Assembly (NCBI RefSeq): GCF_900101865.1 | Contig: NZ_FNAH01000001.1 | Location: forward strand, 496,001-560,000 | Direction of reading: 5' to 3' | Source of the DNA: Paracoccus isoporae | Lineage (GTDB): Bacteria > Pseudomonadota > Alphaproteobacteria > Rhodobacterales > Rhodobacteraceae | DNA length: 64,000 nt | In this document: positions 43,107 through 51,129 of the stretch, one piece after another | How the letters are laid out: every line of letters begins with the position of its first letter | Numbering within the stretch: position 1 is the stretch's first letter | Position numbers and translations under genes: made by a program | The notes under the pieces: model-generated | Told to the model about the DNA's origin: nothing | Seen by the model: only the letters and a program-made list of their open reading frames with translations | Databases searched by the model: none

Positions 43107-43400
43107 ATGACCACGCTGTACCAGGCCATCGACCTGATCCTGAGCATCGTCTGGTTCCTGATGATCGCCCATATCATCATGTCCTGGCTGATCAACTTCC
43201 AGGTGCTGAACCTGCGCCAGCCGATGGTGGCGACGATCTGGGACGGGCTGACCCGTCTGTTGGAGCCGATCTATGCCCCCATCCGCCGGCTGCTGCCGAA
43301 TACGGGCGGGCTCGACCTGGCGCCGCTGGTGGTGTTCGTCATCATCATCGTGCTGCGCATGGCGCTGCAGAACAATGCGGGCTTCTTCCTGGGGTATTGA
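43107..43400 (+). CDS. YggT-family membrane protein
   Basis: Small membrane protein of 97 residues with two YGGT hydrophobic segments (about 8-28 and 70-90). The loop EPIYAPIRRLLPNTGGLDLAP is typical of the family. Relatives are linked to osmotic tolerance and chloroplast cytochrome assembly, but the bacterial function is unclear. It ends in TGATG overlap with recQ. Confidence 0.9.
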   Translation: MTTLYQAIDLILSIVWFLMIAHIIMSWLINFQVLNLRQPMVATIWDGLTRLLEPIYAPIRRLLPNTGGLDLAPLVVFVIIIVLRMALQNNAGFFLGY

Positions 43401-45430
43401 TGCCGGCCGACCTGCTGCGCCAGATCTTCGGCTTCGATGATTTCCGCGAGGGCCAGCAGGAAATCGTGCAGGCCGTGGCCCATGGCCGCGACGTGCTGGC
43501 GATCATGCCGACGGGCGGCGGCAAATCGCTGTGCTACCAACTGCCCGCGCTGATGCGCGAAGGGGTCACGGTGGTGATCTCGCCACTGATCGCACTGATG
43601 CGGGATCAGGTGCGCGCGCTGCGCGAGGCGGGTGTGGCGGCGGGCGCGCTGACCTCCGGCAATACAGAGGCCGAAACCGACGACGTGTTTGCCGCGATCC
43701 GCGACGGTGCGCTCAAGATCCTCTACATGGCGCCGGAACGGCTGGCCTCAGGCGGCACCTTGCCGCTGCTGCGCCGGGCGGGCGTGACCGCGATCGCGGT
43801 GGACGAGGCGCATTGCGTCAGCCAATGGGGCCATGATTTCCGCCCCGACTACCTGCGCATCGGTGAGCTGAAGCAGACTCTCGGCGTGCCGCTTTCCGCC
43901 TTCACCGCCACGGCAGATGCCGAAACACGCGCAGAGATCGTGACCCGGCTGTTCGGCGGAACGGCGCCTGTGACCTTCCTGCGCGGCTTCGACCGCCCGA
44001 ACATCCACCTGGCCTTCCAGCCCAAGGACGGCCCGCGCCGCCAGATCATGGAGTTCGTGGCCGCACGGCCCGGCCAGTCCGGCATCGTCTATTGCGGCAG
44101 CCGCGCCAAGACCGAGACGCTGGCCACCGCGCTGAACGCGGCAGGACATTCCGCGCTGCATTACCACGGGGGCATGGACCCCGAGGCGCGGCGCGAGGCC
44201 GAGGGCCGGTTTCAGCGCGAGGACGGGCTGATCGTCGCGGCAACGGTCGCGTTCGGCATGGGGATCGACAAGCCCGATATCCGCTGGGTCGCCCATGCCG
44301 ACCTGCCGAAATCCATCGAGGCCTATTACCAGGAAATCGGCCGCGCCGGCCGCGATGGCGAACCGGCCGAAACGCTCACCCTCTACGGCCCCGACGATAT
44401 CCGCATGCGCCGTGCGCAGATCGACGAAGGTCTGGCCGAAAACGACCGCAAGGGGGCCGATCACACCCGGCTGAATGCGCTGCTGGGTCTCGCAGAGGCC
44501 ACGTCCTGCCGCCGGGTCATGCTGCTGGCTTATTTCGGGGACACGGCCGAGCCTTGCGGGAATTGCGATCTCTGCCAGAACCCGCCGCGCCTCTTCGACG
44601 CGACCAAGCCTGTGCAGATGGCGCTGTCGGCCATGCTGCGGACCGGGGAGTGGTTCGGCGCGGGCCATATCATCGACGTGCTGACCGGCAATGAGACGGA
44701 CAAGATTCGCCAGCGAGGTCACGACCGGCTGCCCACATGGGGCGTCGGCACCAACTGGTCGCGCCCGCAATGGCAGGCCATCATCCGCCAGATGATGGGC
44801 CGCGACTTGTGCCGGCCCGACCCGTCGCGCCACGGTGCCCTGCACATCACCGACGCCGCCCATCCGATCCTGCGCGGCGAGACGCAGGTGACGCTCCGCG
44901 AGGACAGCATCCGCCGCGCCAAACCCGCCTTCACGCCGAAGATGCAGGTGTCGGAGGAGGACGCGCCCCTGCTCTCGGCCCTCAAGGCCAAGCGCCGGGC
45001 GCTTGCCGAGGCGCAGCGCGTGCCGGCCTATGTCATCTTCCCGGACCGGACCCTGCAGGAAATGGCCGAGCGCCGCCCGAAGACCCTGGACGACATGGCC
45101 CGCATCAACGGTGTCGGCGCCAAGAAGCTGGAGAGCTACGGCACCGCCTTCCTGGAGGTGATCGCGGGCGAGGCCGCGCCGATGCACCCGCAACGCCGCG
45201 CGCTCGCGGGACGACCCGCCGGCACGCTGTTCGACCGGCTGGCCGAAACCCAGCAGCGGCTCGCGCGCGGCCAGGACGGGACCGAAAAGCCGCTGAGCTG
45301 TTCGACCAGCCAGCTTCGCCGCATTGCCGAGACCCGGCCCGCCAGCCGCGACGCGATGTCGCGCCTGCTCGACGAGGCGAGGCTCGACCGCTTCGCAGAC
45401 GCGTTCCTGGACGACATCGCCTCACTCTGA
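43400..45430 (+). CDS. recQ: ATP-dependent DNA helicase RecQ
   Basis: 3'-5' DNA helicase of 676 residues for recombination and repair. Walker A is MPTGGGKSLCYQ (about 37-48), the DEAH box lies in VDEAHCVSQWGHDFRPDY, and motif VI is QEIGRAGRDG. The RecQ zinc cysteines are SCRRVMLLAYFG then CGNCDLC. An RQC winged helix (about 405-515) and an HRDC domain follow; a second HRDC-like stretch may form the C-terminus, making it longer than E. coli RecQ. Start ATG 43400 overlaps the yggT stop. Confidence 0.96.
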   Translation: MPADLLRQIFGFDDFREGQQEIVQAVAHGRDVLAIMPTGGGKSLCYQLPALMREGVTVVISPLIALMRDQVRALREAGVAAGALTSGNTEAETDDVFAAIRDGALKILYMAPERLASGGTLPLLRRAGVTAIAVDEAHCVSQWGHDFRPDYLRIGELKQTLGVPLSAFTATADAETRAEIVTRLFGGTAPVTFLRGFDRPNIHLAFQPKDGPRRQIMEFVAARPGQSGIVYCGSRAKTETLATALNAAGHSALHYHGGMDPEARREAEGRFQREDGLIVAATVAFGMGIDKPDIRWVAHADLPKSIEAYYQEIGRAGRDGEPAETLTLYGPDDIRMRRAQIDEGLAENDRKGADHTRLNALLGLAEATSCRRVMLLAYFGDTAEPCGNCDLCQNPPRLFDATKPVQMALSAMLRTGEWFGAGHIIDVLTGNETDKIRQRGHDRLPTWGVGTNWSRPQWQAIIRQMMGRDLCRPDPSRHGALHITDAAHPILRGETQVTLREDSIRRAKPAFTPKMQVSEEDAPLLSALKAKRRALAEAQRVPAYVIFPDRTLQEMAERRPKTLDDMARINGVGAKKLESYGTAFLEVIAGEAAPMHPQRRALAGRPAGTLFDRLAETQQRLARGQDGTEKPLSCSTSQLRRIAETRPASRDAMSRLLDEARLDRFADAFLDDIASL

Positions 45431-45433
45431 CCC

Positions 45434-45461
45434 TTGTCGCGCCGCGCCAATCGGTTAGGCT
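45434..45461 (+). promoter_or_regulatory. Candidate promoter of the peroxiredoxin gene
   Basis: TTGTCG (45434-45439) and TAGGCT (45456-45461), 16-bp spacer, directly after the recQ stop and about 32 bp upstream of the start codon. Confidence 0.35.
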
Positions 45462-45493
45462 CCCCGCGAACAAGACACGGAAAGGATCCGACC

Positions 45494-45979
45494 ATGGCGC
45501 TCAGCGAAGGCGACAGCCTGCCCGACGGCACGCTTCTGAAAATGACCGAGAACGGCCCGGCTGAGGTCGATCTGGCCGAATACCACACGGGCCGCGTGGC
45601 GATCTTTGCCCTGCCGGGTGCTTTCACCGGTACCTGCTCGACCCAGCACGTGCCCAGCTTCATGCGCACCGCCGACAAGTTCCGCGAAAAGGGCGTCGAC
45701 CGGATCCTGTGCATCAGTGTCAACGACCCGTTCGTGATGGGCGCCTGGGAAAAGGACACGGGCGCAGGCGAGGCCGGTCTGACCTTCCTGTCCGACGCGG
45801 ACGGCAGCTTCACCAGGGCGATGGGGATGGATTTCGACGCCGCCCCGGCGGGGCTGTTCGGCCGCTCGAAACGCTATGCCATGCTGGTCGAGGACGGCAC
45901 CATCACGACGCTCCAGGCCGAGGAATCGCCCGGCCAGTGCTCGATCTCGGGCGGTGAAGCCCTGCTGGAAAAAGTCTAG
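45494..45979 (+). CDS. Peroxiredoxin (Prx5 type)
   Basis: Thiol peroxidase of 161 residues that reduces H2O2 and organic peroxides. The peroxidatic cysteine is in LPGAFTGTCSTQHVPSF (about Cys48), the Prx5 signature. Two more cysteines (RILCISV and GQCSIS near the C-terminus) could resolve it. The ATG at 45494 follows AAAGGA. Monocistronic; its stop overlaps the convergent thioesterase by four bases. Confidence 0.94.
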   Translation: MALSEGDSLPDGTLLKMTENGPAEVDLAEYHTGRVAIFALPGAFTGTCSTQHVPSFMRTADKFREKGVDRILCISVNDPFVMGAWEKDTGAGEAGLTFLSDADGSFTRAMGMDFDAAPAGLFGRSKRYAMLVEDGTITTLQAEESPGQCSISGGEALLEKV

Positions 45980-46383
45980 ACCGGGATCATCGTGCCCTGC
46001 AGCATGGCGACATGCTTGCGGGCATCGCCGGTCTCGGCAAACACATCCGCGGCGACCACCACGATCCGGCGGCCGGCGCGGATGACCCGCCCTTCCGCGA
46101 CGAGCCGATCCCCCATGGCCGGGGCCATCAAGTTGATCTTCATCTCGACCGTCATCACCTCGCGCCCTGCCTCCATCACCGTCAGCGCGGAATAGCCCGC
46201 CGCCGAATCACCGATGGAAAAGGCCAGCCCGGCATGGCCCGCCCCCTGCTGCTGCAGGACACTCGGCAGGATGGGAGAGACGATCACCACCCGCCCCTCG
46301 GCCACACTCTCCAGCGAAGCGCCGAGCGTCTGCATCATCGTCTGTTTCGCAAAACTCTGGCGAACCCGGTCCTCGATTTCCAT
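45976..46383 (-). CDS. PaaI-family thioesterase
   Basis: Hotdog-fold protein of 135 residues of the PaaI/YdiI acyl-CoA thioesterase type. QQGAGHAGLAFSIGDSAAGY holds the HxG-x-Asp active-site helix, and EMKINLMAPAMGDRLVAEG is the central strand pair. It probably hydrolyses aryl- or medium-chain acyl-CoA. It lies downstream of ruvB on the same strand after a 51-bp gap. Confidence 0.9.
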   Translation of the reverse strand: MEIEDRVRQSFAKQTMMQTLGASLESVAEGRVVIVSPILPSVLQQQGAGHAGLAFSIGDSAAGYSALTVMEAGREVMTVEMKINLMAPAMGDRLVAEGRVIRAGRRIVVVAADVFAETGDARKHVAMLQGTMIPV

Positions 46384-46434
46384 TCTTCTTCACTCCCAAT
46401 ACCCCGGGGTCCGGGGCAGCGCCCCGGTCCGGGC

Positions 46435-47466
46435 TCACTCCTCGAACAAGGGCTGCTGCGCGGGCGCGTTCGGCGCGTCCAGCCCCAGATGGCGCCAGCC
46501 CTTCGATGCCAGCATCCGCCCGCGCGGCGTCCGCGCGATCAGCCCCTGCTGAAGAAGATAAGGCTCAATCACCTCCTCGATCGCATCGCGGCTCTCCGAC
46601 AGCGCCGCCGAGATCGTCTCGACCCCCACCGGCCCGCCGCCGTAATTCTCCGCGATCAGCCCCAGATAGCGCCGGTCGGCCCCGTCCAGCCCCAGGTCAT
46701 CGACGCCGAGCCGGGTCAGCGCGTTATCCGCTACCGCGCGCGAAATCCGCCCGTCGCCCTCGACCAGGGCGAAATCCGCCACCCGACGCAAGAGGCGCCC
46801 GGCGATCCGCGGCGTGCCCCGCGCCCGCCGCGCAATCTCGCGCGTGCCGTCCGGGTCAGCCTCATATCCCATCAGCCGCGCGCCGCGCCGCACGATCTGA
46901 TCCAGCTCGTCCACCGTGTAGAATTGCAGCCGCGTCGGGATGCCGAACCGGTCCCGCAGCGGCGTCGTCAGCAAGCCCAGCCGGGTCGTCGCGCCGACCA
47001 GCGTAAAGGGCTGCAATTCGATCCGCACGGTGCGCGCCGCCGGGCCCTCGCCGATCATCAGATCCAGTTCGAAATCCTCCATCGCGGGATAGAGCACCTC
47101 TTCCACCGCCGGGTTCATCCGGTGGATCTCGTCGATGAACAGGACATCTCGGGCTTCCAGATTGGTCAGGATCGCCGCCAGATCGCCCGCCCGCGCCAGC
47201 ACCGGGCCGGAGGTCATCTTGAAGTTCACCCCCAGCTCGCGCGCCATGATCTGCGCAAGCGTGGTCTTGCCGAGACCGGGCGGGCCGTGGAACAGCGTGT
47301 GGTCCATCGCCTCGCCCCGCCGCCGCGCGCTTTCGATGAAGACCGCCAGGTTCGCCCGCGCCTCGGCCTGCCCGACGAACTCGCTCAGCGCCTGCGGTCG
47401 CAGGGCGCGTCCCGGCTCATCCTCGGGCAGGGGCGCGGGGCGCAGCGTGGGGTCAGGCGCGTCCAT
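46435..47466 (-). CDS. ruvB: Holliday junction ATP-dependent DNA helicase RuvB
   Basis: AAA+ motor of the RuvAB branch-migration complex, 343 residues. Walker A is [12 protein letters not shown], Walker B is VLFIDEIHR, sensor 1 is LVGATTRLG, and the sensor 2 / winged-helix region starts at [13 protein letters not shown]. The C-terminus is normal. Its start lies 14 nt inside the end of htpX. Confidence 0.98.
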   Translation of the reverse strand: MDAPDPTLRPAPLPEDEPGRALRPQALSEFVGQAEARANLAVFIESARRRGEAMDHTLFHGPPGLGKTTLAQIMARELGVNFKMTSGPVLARAGDLAAILTNLEARDVLFIDEIHRMNPAVEEVLYPAMEDFELDLMIGEGPAARTVRIELQPFTLVGATTRLGLLTTPLRDRFGIPTRLQFYTVDELDQIVRRGARLMGYEADPDGTREIARRARGTPRIAGRLLRRVADFALVEGDGRISRAVADNALTRLGVDDLGLDGADRRYLGLIAENYGGGPVGVETISAALSESRDAIEEVIEPYLLQQGLIARTPRGRMLASKGWRHLGLDAPNAPAQQPLFEE

Positions 47467-48298
47467 TCAGCCTCAGCTCTCTCAGCGCGGCGATGCGCGC
47501 TTCGGTCGGCGGATGGGTGCGGAACAGCCCGTCCATATTCATGCCAGACAGCGGGTTGATGATGAACATCGAGGCCGAGGCCGGGTTGCGTTCGGCCGGC
47601 ACGTTCACCACCCGCCCCGCTGCCTGCGCAATCTTCTGCAGGGCCGAGGACAGCCCCCCGGTCTGCCCGGCTATCTCGGCACCAAGCGCGTCGGCCTTGA
47701 ACTCGCGCGTGCGCGAGATCGCCATCTGCACCAGGCTGGCCGCAATCGGGGCCAGGATCATCGCCGCCAGCCCGGCCAGCAAACCTCCGCGCCCGTTCCG
47801 CCCGCCGGTCCACAGCGCCATGTTGCCCAGCATGGCAATCGCCCCGGCCAGCGTCGCCGCGATGGTCATGGTGAGCGTGTCACGGTTGCGGATATGGGCC
47901 AGCTCATGTGCGATCACCCCGGCCAGCTCGTCTCGGTTCAGGATCTGCATCAGGCCCTGCGTGACTGCGACTGCCGCGTTTTCAGGGTTGCGGCCGGTGG
48001 CGAAGGCGTTTGGTTGCTCGGTCTGCATGACATAGACCGCCGGCATCGGCAGATCGGCATTCCGGGCCAGCTCTTCCACCAGATCGACCAGTTCCGGCGC
48101 GTTCTGGCGGGTGACGGGAACCGCGTTGTTCTGGCGCAGCATGGCCTTGTCGCTGTTCCACCACGCCCAGATATTGCCAGCCCCGGCAAACAGCAGCGCG
48201 ATGATCGCTCCGGTCATCCCGCCGATCAGCCAGCCAAGTGCCATCAGCAGCGCGGTCAGCGCGGCCATCAGGGTGAATGTGCGAAGCGTGCTGGACAT
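47453..48298 (-). CDS. htpX: Membrane zinc metalloprotease HtpX-like (M48)
   Basis: Inner-membrane protease of 281 residues for quality control of membrane proteins. Two N-terminal helices (about 8-45) are followed by the zinc motif HELAH at residues 131-135, two further hydrophobic segments, and the third ligand in [14 protein letters not shown]. Uncommonly, it sits inside the ruv operon between ruvA and ruvB. Confidence 0.95.
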   Translation of the reverse strand: MSSTLRTFTLMAALTALLMALGWLIGGMTGAIIALLFAGAGNIWAWWNSDKAMLRQNNAVPVTRQNAPELVDLVEELARNADLPMPAVYVMQTEQPNAFATGRNPENAAVAVTQGLMQILNRDELAGVIAHELAHIRNRDTLTMTIAATLAGAIAMLGNMALWTGGRNGRGGLLAGLAAMILAPIAASLVQMAISRTREFKADALGAEIAGQTGGLSSALQKIAQAAGRVVNVPAERNPASASMFIINPLSGMNMDGLFRTHPPTEARIAALRELRLNGRA

Positions 48299-48308
48299 CC
48301 GGCCTCTC

Positions 48309-48995
48309 CTATTCCTTCGGCGCCAGGGATCGCAGCGCCGCGCGGATCAACGCGGGCATGGCCGCAGCCGGTTCCGCCTGCGCCGCCCGCGCCACGGCCG
48401 AGGCCGCCTCGGAGGGGTTATATCCGAGATTGGTCAGTGCCGACAGCGCCTCGGATTGCGCGGCCGCATTGCCGGGCGCCTCGCCTGCCCGCGAGGCGGC
48501 GCCCGCCGGGGCAGCGGTCATGGCGGGATCAGTGTCGCCCTCGATCACCGCCATGCCTGCATCCACGGTCAGCGCCCCACCCATCGCCATGACCGAGGGT
48601 GCCTTGTCCTTCAACTCCAGCACCACGCGCTGCGCCAGTTTCGGGCCCACCCCCGGCGCCTTGCGCACCGCCGACCAGTCACCGAGCGCAATCGCCCGGC
48701 CCAGCCCGTCCTCGCCCAGCGTTCCCAGCACGGCCAGCGACGCTTTGGCGCCGATCCCCTGCACGCTGGTCAGCAGCTTGTGCCATTCCTTTTGCAGCAG
48801 GGTCGGAAAGCCGAAAAGCTGCAACAGATCCTCGCGCACCAAGAGATCGGTATAGAGCGCCGTCGCCTGCCCGACAGGCGGAAGATTGGCGGCGGTGCGT
48901 TCGCTGATATGCACAACATAGCCGACACCGCGCACGTCGATCAGGACGTGATCCGAGGCCCGGTGCAGGATGATCCCCGCAATCCGCCCGATCAT
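48309..48995 (-). CDS. ruvA: Holliday junction binding protein RuvA
   Basis: Tetrameric junction-binding subunit, 228 residues. The OB domain opens [20 protein letters not shown]; helix-hairpin-helix motifs are [14 protein letters not shown] and [19 protein letters not shown]. An Ala-rich flexible linker (about 142-175) precedes the RuvB-binding three-helix domain ([18 protein letters not shown]). The start overlaps the ruvC stop by four bases. Confidence 0.97.
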   Translation of the reverse strand: MIGRIAGIILHRASDHVLIDVRGVGYVVHISERTAANLPPVGQATALYTDLLVREDLLQLFGFPTLLQKEWHKLLTSVQGIGAKASLAVLGTLGEDGLGRAIALGDWSAVRKAPGVGPKLAQRVVLELKDKAPSVMAMGGALTVDAGMAVIEGDTDPAMTAAPAGAASRAGEAPGNAAAQSEALSALTNLGYNPSEAASAVARAAQAEPAAAMPALIRAALRSLAPKE

Positions 48996-49486
48996 GCGCT
49001 GACCTTGATGCGCAGGGCGCGCGATTGCAGATGATGGGCGTGGCAGATGGCGATGGCGAGCGCATCGGCGGCATCCGCCCCGGCAAAATCAACCCCCGGC
49101 AGTTGATGGCGCACCATGTGCTGCACCTGGTCCTTGGCCGCATGACCGACGCCGACCACCGCCTTCTTGACGGCGTTGGGGGCATACTCACCGATCTCCA
49201 GCCCGGCCTCGGCCGGGGCCAGCAGCGCGATGCCCCGCGCCTGACCCAGCTTCAGCGTGCCGACCGCGTCCTTGTTGACGAAGGTCTGTTCAACCGCCGC
49301 CGCGTCCGGGCGATGGGCGGCAATCACCGCCCGCAGCCCCTCGCAGAGGCGCAGCAGCCGGACGCCCAGATCCCCCTTGCCGGAATGCACGATCCCGTTG
49401 GCCACGTGGCGCAGCCGCGCCCCGTCCGTCTCGATCACGCCCCAGCCCATATTCTGCAATCCGGGGTCGATGCCCAGAACCCTCAT
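48992..49486 (-). CDS. ruvC: Holliday junction resolvase RuvC
   Basis: Endonuclease of about 164 residues. The catalytic acids are Asp7 in GIDPG, Glu in AAVEQTFVN and the two Asp in [16 protein letters not shown]. Start ATG 49486 has GAGGGCGGG directly upstream; ATG 49498 would add four residues. First gene of ruvC-ruvA-htpX-ruvB. Confidence 0.97.
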   Translation of the reverse strand: MRVLGIDPGLQNMGWGVIETDGARLRHVANGIVHSGKGDLGVRLLRLCEGLRAVIAAHRPDAAAVEQTFVNKDAVGTLKLGQARGIALLAPAEAGLEIGEYAPNAVKKAVVGVGHAAKDQVQHMVRHQLPGVDFAGADAADALAIAICHAHHLQSRALRIKVSA

Positions 49487-49568
49487 GCCCGCCCTCATCC
49501 GGTTGTTTTCGCGACGCTAGCACGAAACGCGAACATCGCCTAGAGGCCGGAGAGGTGCGAGCCGATCA

Positions 49569-49599
49569 CAAGAGAACGGCACCGCACAGAGGCGGCGCC
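49569..49599 (-). terminator. Possible terminator after the Hint-protein gene
   Basis: On the minus strand the arms at 49592-49599 and 49578-49585 (GGCGCCGC and GCGGTGCC, one G-U pair) enclose a 6-nt loop and are followed by GTTCTCTTG. It would end the Hint-protein transcript 25 bp after its stop; the T-tract is weak. Confidence 0.4.
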
Positions 49600-49623
49600 G
49601 GCCAGGGTTTCTTGTGCCACGGC

Positions 49624-50853
49624 TTATTGCAGCGGCGTGGCGTTCTGGGCGTGCCGCATGGCCAGTTGACGACCGCGACGGCCATTGGTCAGCACCCGCG
49701 CCGCTTCCGGCTGCTGCTCCTCGCGGAGTTCCGGGAACAGGGTGAACAGCTCCTCACGGGCCGCGTCGTCCATGCCCCGGATGGCCTCTTCGCCCGCGTA
49801 GAGCGACTCGGTCTCCAGCCCGTTGGAATAGATGATCTCGTGGCGGTCGAACATGATGTGGTAGTAGGCCACGCCGTCCGCCGGCTGCTCGACCTCGACC
49901 CCGTCCAGCGACAGGAGATGCTTGGCGGCGACCAGAACCTCATCCGTGCCGAACATGCGCTGCGCGATGCGCGACCGGACCAGAACCCGGTGCTGCGGCG
50001 ACACGACCAGATCGCGGTTCGGCGCGCCTTTCCCGAGCGCGCCTTTCAAGATGCGGATCGGCAGGAGCGACGGGGTGTCCGACAGCGCGCCGGCATCGAC
50101 GCGCGAACACCCGATCCAGCGGACGGGCTGAGACCCGTTGTCGCGGGTCTTGACCATCTCGCCTTCACAGAGCTGTTCGACCGGACGAAGCCCGCGATCC
50201 GTCGCGATCAGCGTGCCTGCGGCAAAGCAGCGGACGGTGCGGACATTGTAGTTTTCGTTGGCAAAATAGTATCCGCGGAACGTGTCTTGCGCGACGGAGG
50301 TGAGTTTGATTCCCTGAATAGGCTTGTCGGCCGGAAACATCGAACTCATGGGGATGTTGGGCCGATAATAATCGGTATGCGGTTCTGGCGTGACCGGCAC
50401 CATATAGGTGTTGCCGACTTTATCCTGGATGATGGCAATCTCACCCGTACGCTTGGTGCCGTCGTCGAAGGTGACCTCGCCGTTATAAAGCGCGACGGCA
50501 TCGAAGATATGGTTGGTGGATGTGCCGTCCTGCGTGGTGATCTTGAAGCTGTTCGGCTGTGTATAGACCAGCTGTGACATCACTTCGGCTTGGTCGTAGG
50601 TCTTATTCGCGTACTGGCTGGTCGTGCCGTCGTGATAAGTATTGTAGCTATTCGCCCCCCTATCGGGGCTGAACGTCACAACGCTTTCCGGCGTGAGGTC
50701 GTTATACTCACCGATCAGTTTGCTGGCCTGTTCTGCTTTATAGTTGGGGTCAGCTTGGGGAGGATTAGCATTAGGATAATAATACCCCTCAAAGGTGTCG
50801 ATGACATCGTGCTTGCCAAGATAGATGACATTGAAAGTATCGGAACGGGCCAT
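49624..50853 (-). CDS. Hint-domain protein
   Basis: Protein of 409 residues. The first 200 residues form a Tyr/Asn-rich domain I cannot name, without signal peptide. A Hint (hedgehog/intein) domain begins at Cys209 (VRCFAAGTLIATDRGLRPVE), with QHRVLVRSR (His288) as the second conserved block, as in the Hint_2 proteins abundant in Rhodobacterales. Intein C-terminal His-Asn is not seen, so full splicing is not expected; self-cleavage at Cys209 is possible. Its 5' half (about 50220-50860) is clearly more AT-rich than the rest of the window. Confidence 0.85.
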   Translation of the reverse strand: MARSDTFNVIYLGKHDVIDTFEGYYYPNANPPQADPNYKAEQASKLIGEYNDLTPESVVTFSPDRGANSYNTYHDGTTSQYANKTYDQAEVMSQLVYTQPNSFKITTQDGTSTNHIFDAVALYNGEVTFDDGTKRTGEIAIIQDKVGNTYMVPVTPEPHTDYYRPNIPMSSMFPADKPIQGIKLTSVAQDTFRGYYFANENYNVRTVRCFAAGTLIATDRGLRPVEQLCEGEMVKTRDNGSQPVRWIGCSRVDAGALSDTPSLLPIRILKGALGKGAPNRDLVVSPQHRVLVRSRIAQRMFGTDEVLVAAKHLLSLDGVEVEQPADGVAYYHIMFDRHEIIYSNGLETESLYAGEEAIRGMDDAAREELFTLFPELREEQQPEAARVLTNGRRGRQLAMRHAQNATPLQ

Positions 50854-51129
50854 GTCAGCGTCCTATTGCATGCGAGAGCCTCCGGCCTGAGGCCGGACAA
50901 GCGATGGGACGTTCTGTCATGGGTCATAAACCGCCCATACTAGACGGTTTGGTGTGTATGATATTGCATATGTAAGTGGTCTTCACAAGCGTCTTCGGCC
51001 GCCGACTTCAGGGAATGGTTAACGCAGCAAGCCGGATCATCAGGCGCGATCCGCCGCTTGACAGGGCGGCCCCTTCTAAAGAGAAAAATCTTTCGCTAGG
51101 TTGCCGTCATAGCAAACTCCCGAGGGGCC
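50854..51129. promoter_or_regulatory. Divergent gap, Hint protein / mrp operon
   Basis: A 276-bp AT-enriched region. A consensus TTGACA lies at 51058-51063 but no matching -10 is at the proper distance; TAGGTT at 51097-51102 with TTCTAA 17 bp upstream is another candidate for the mrp promoter. The Hint gene promoter was not found. Confidence 0.35.

Noticed and set aside
51058..51080. Consensus TTGACA as the mrp promoter
   Set aside because: The -35 is perfect, but no acceptable -10 lies 15-19 bp downstream, so it was not called as a promoter.
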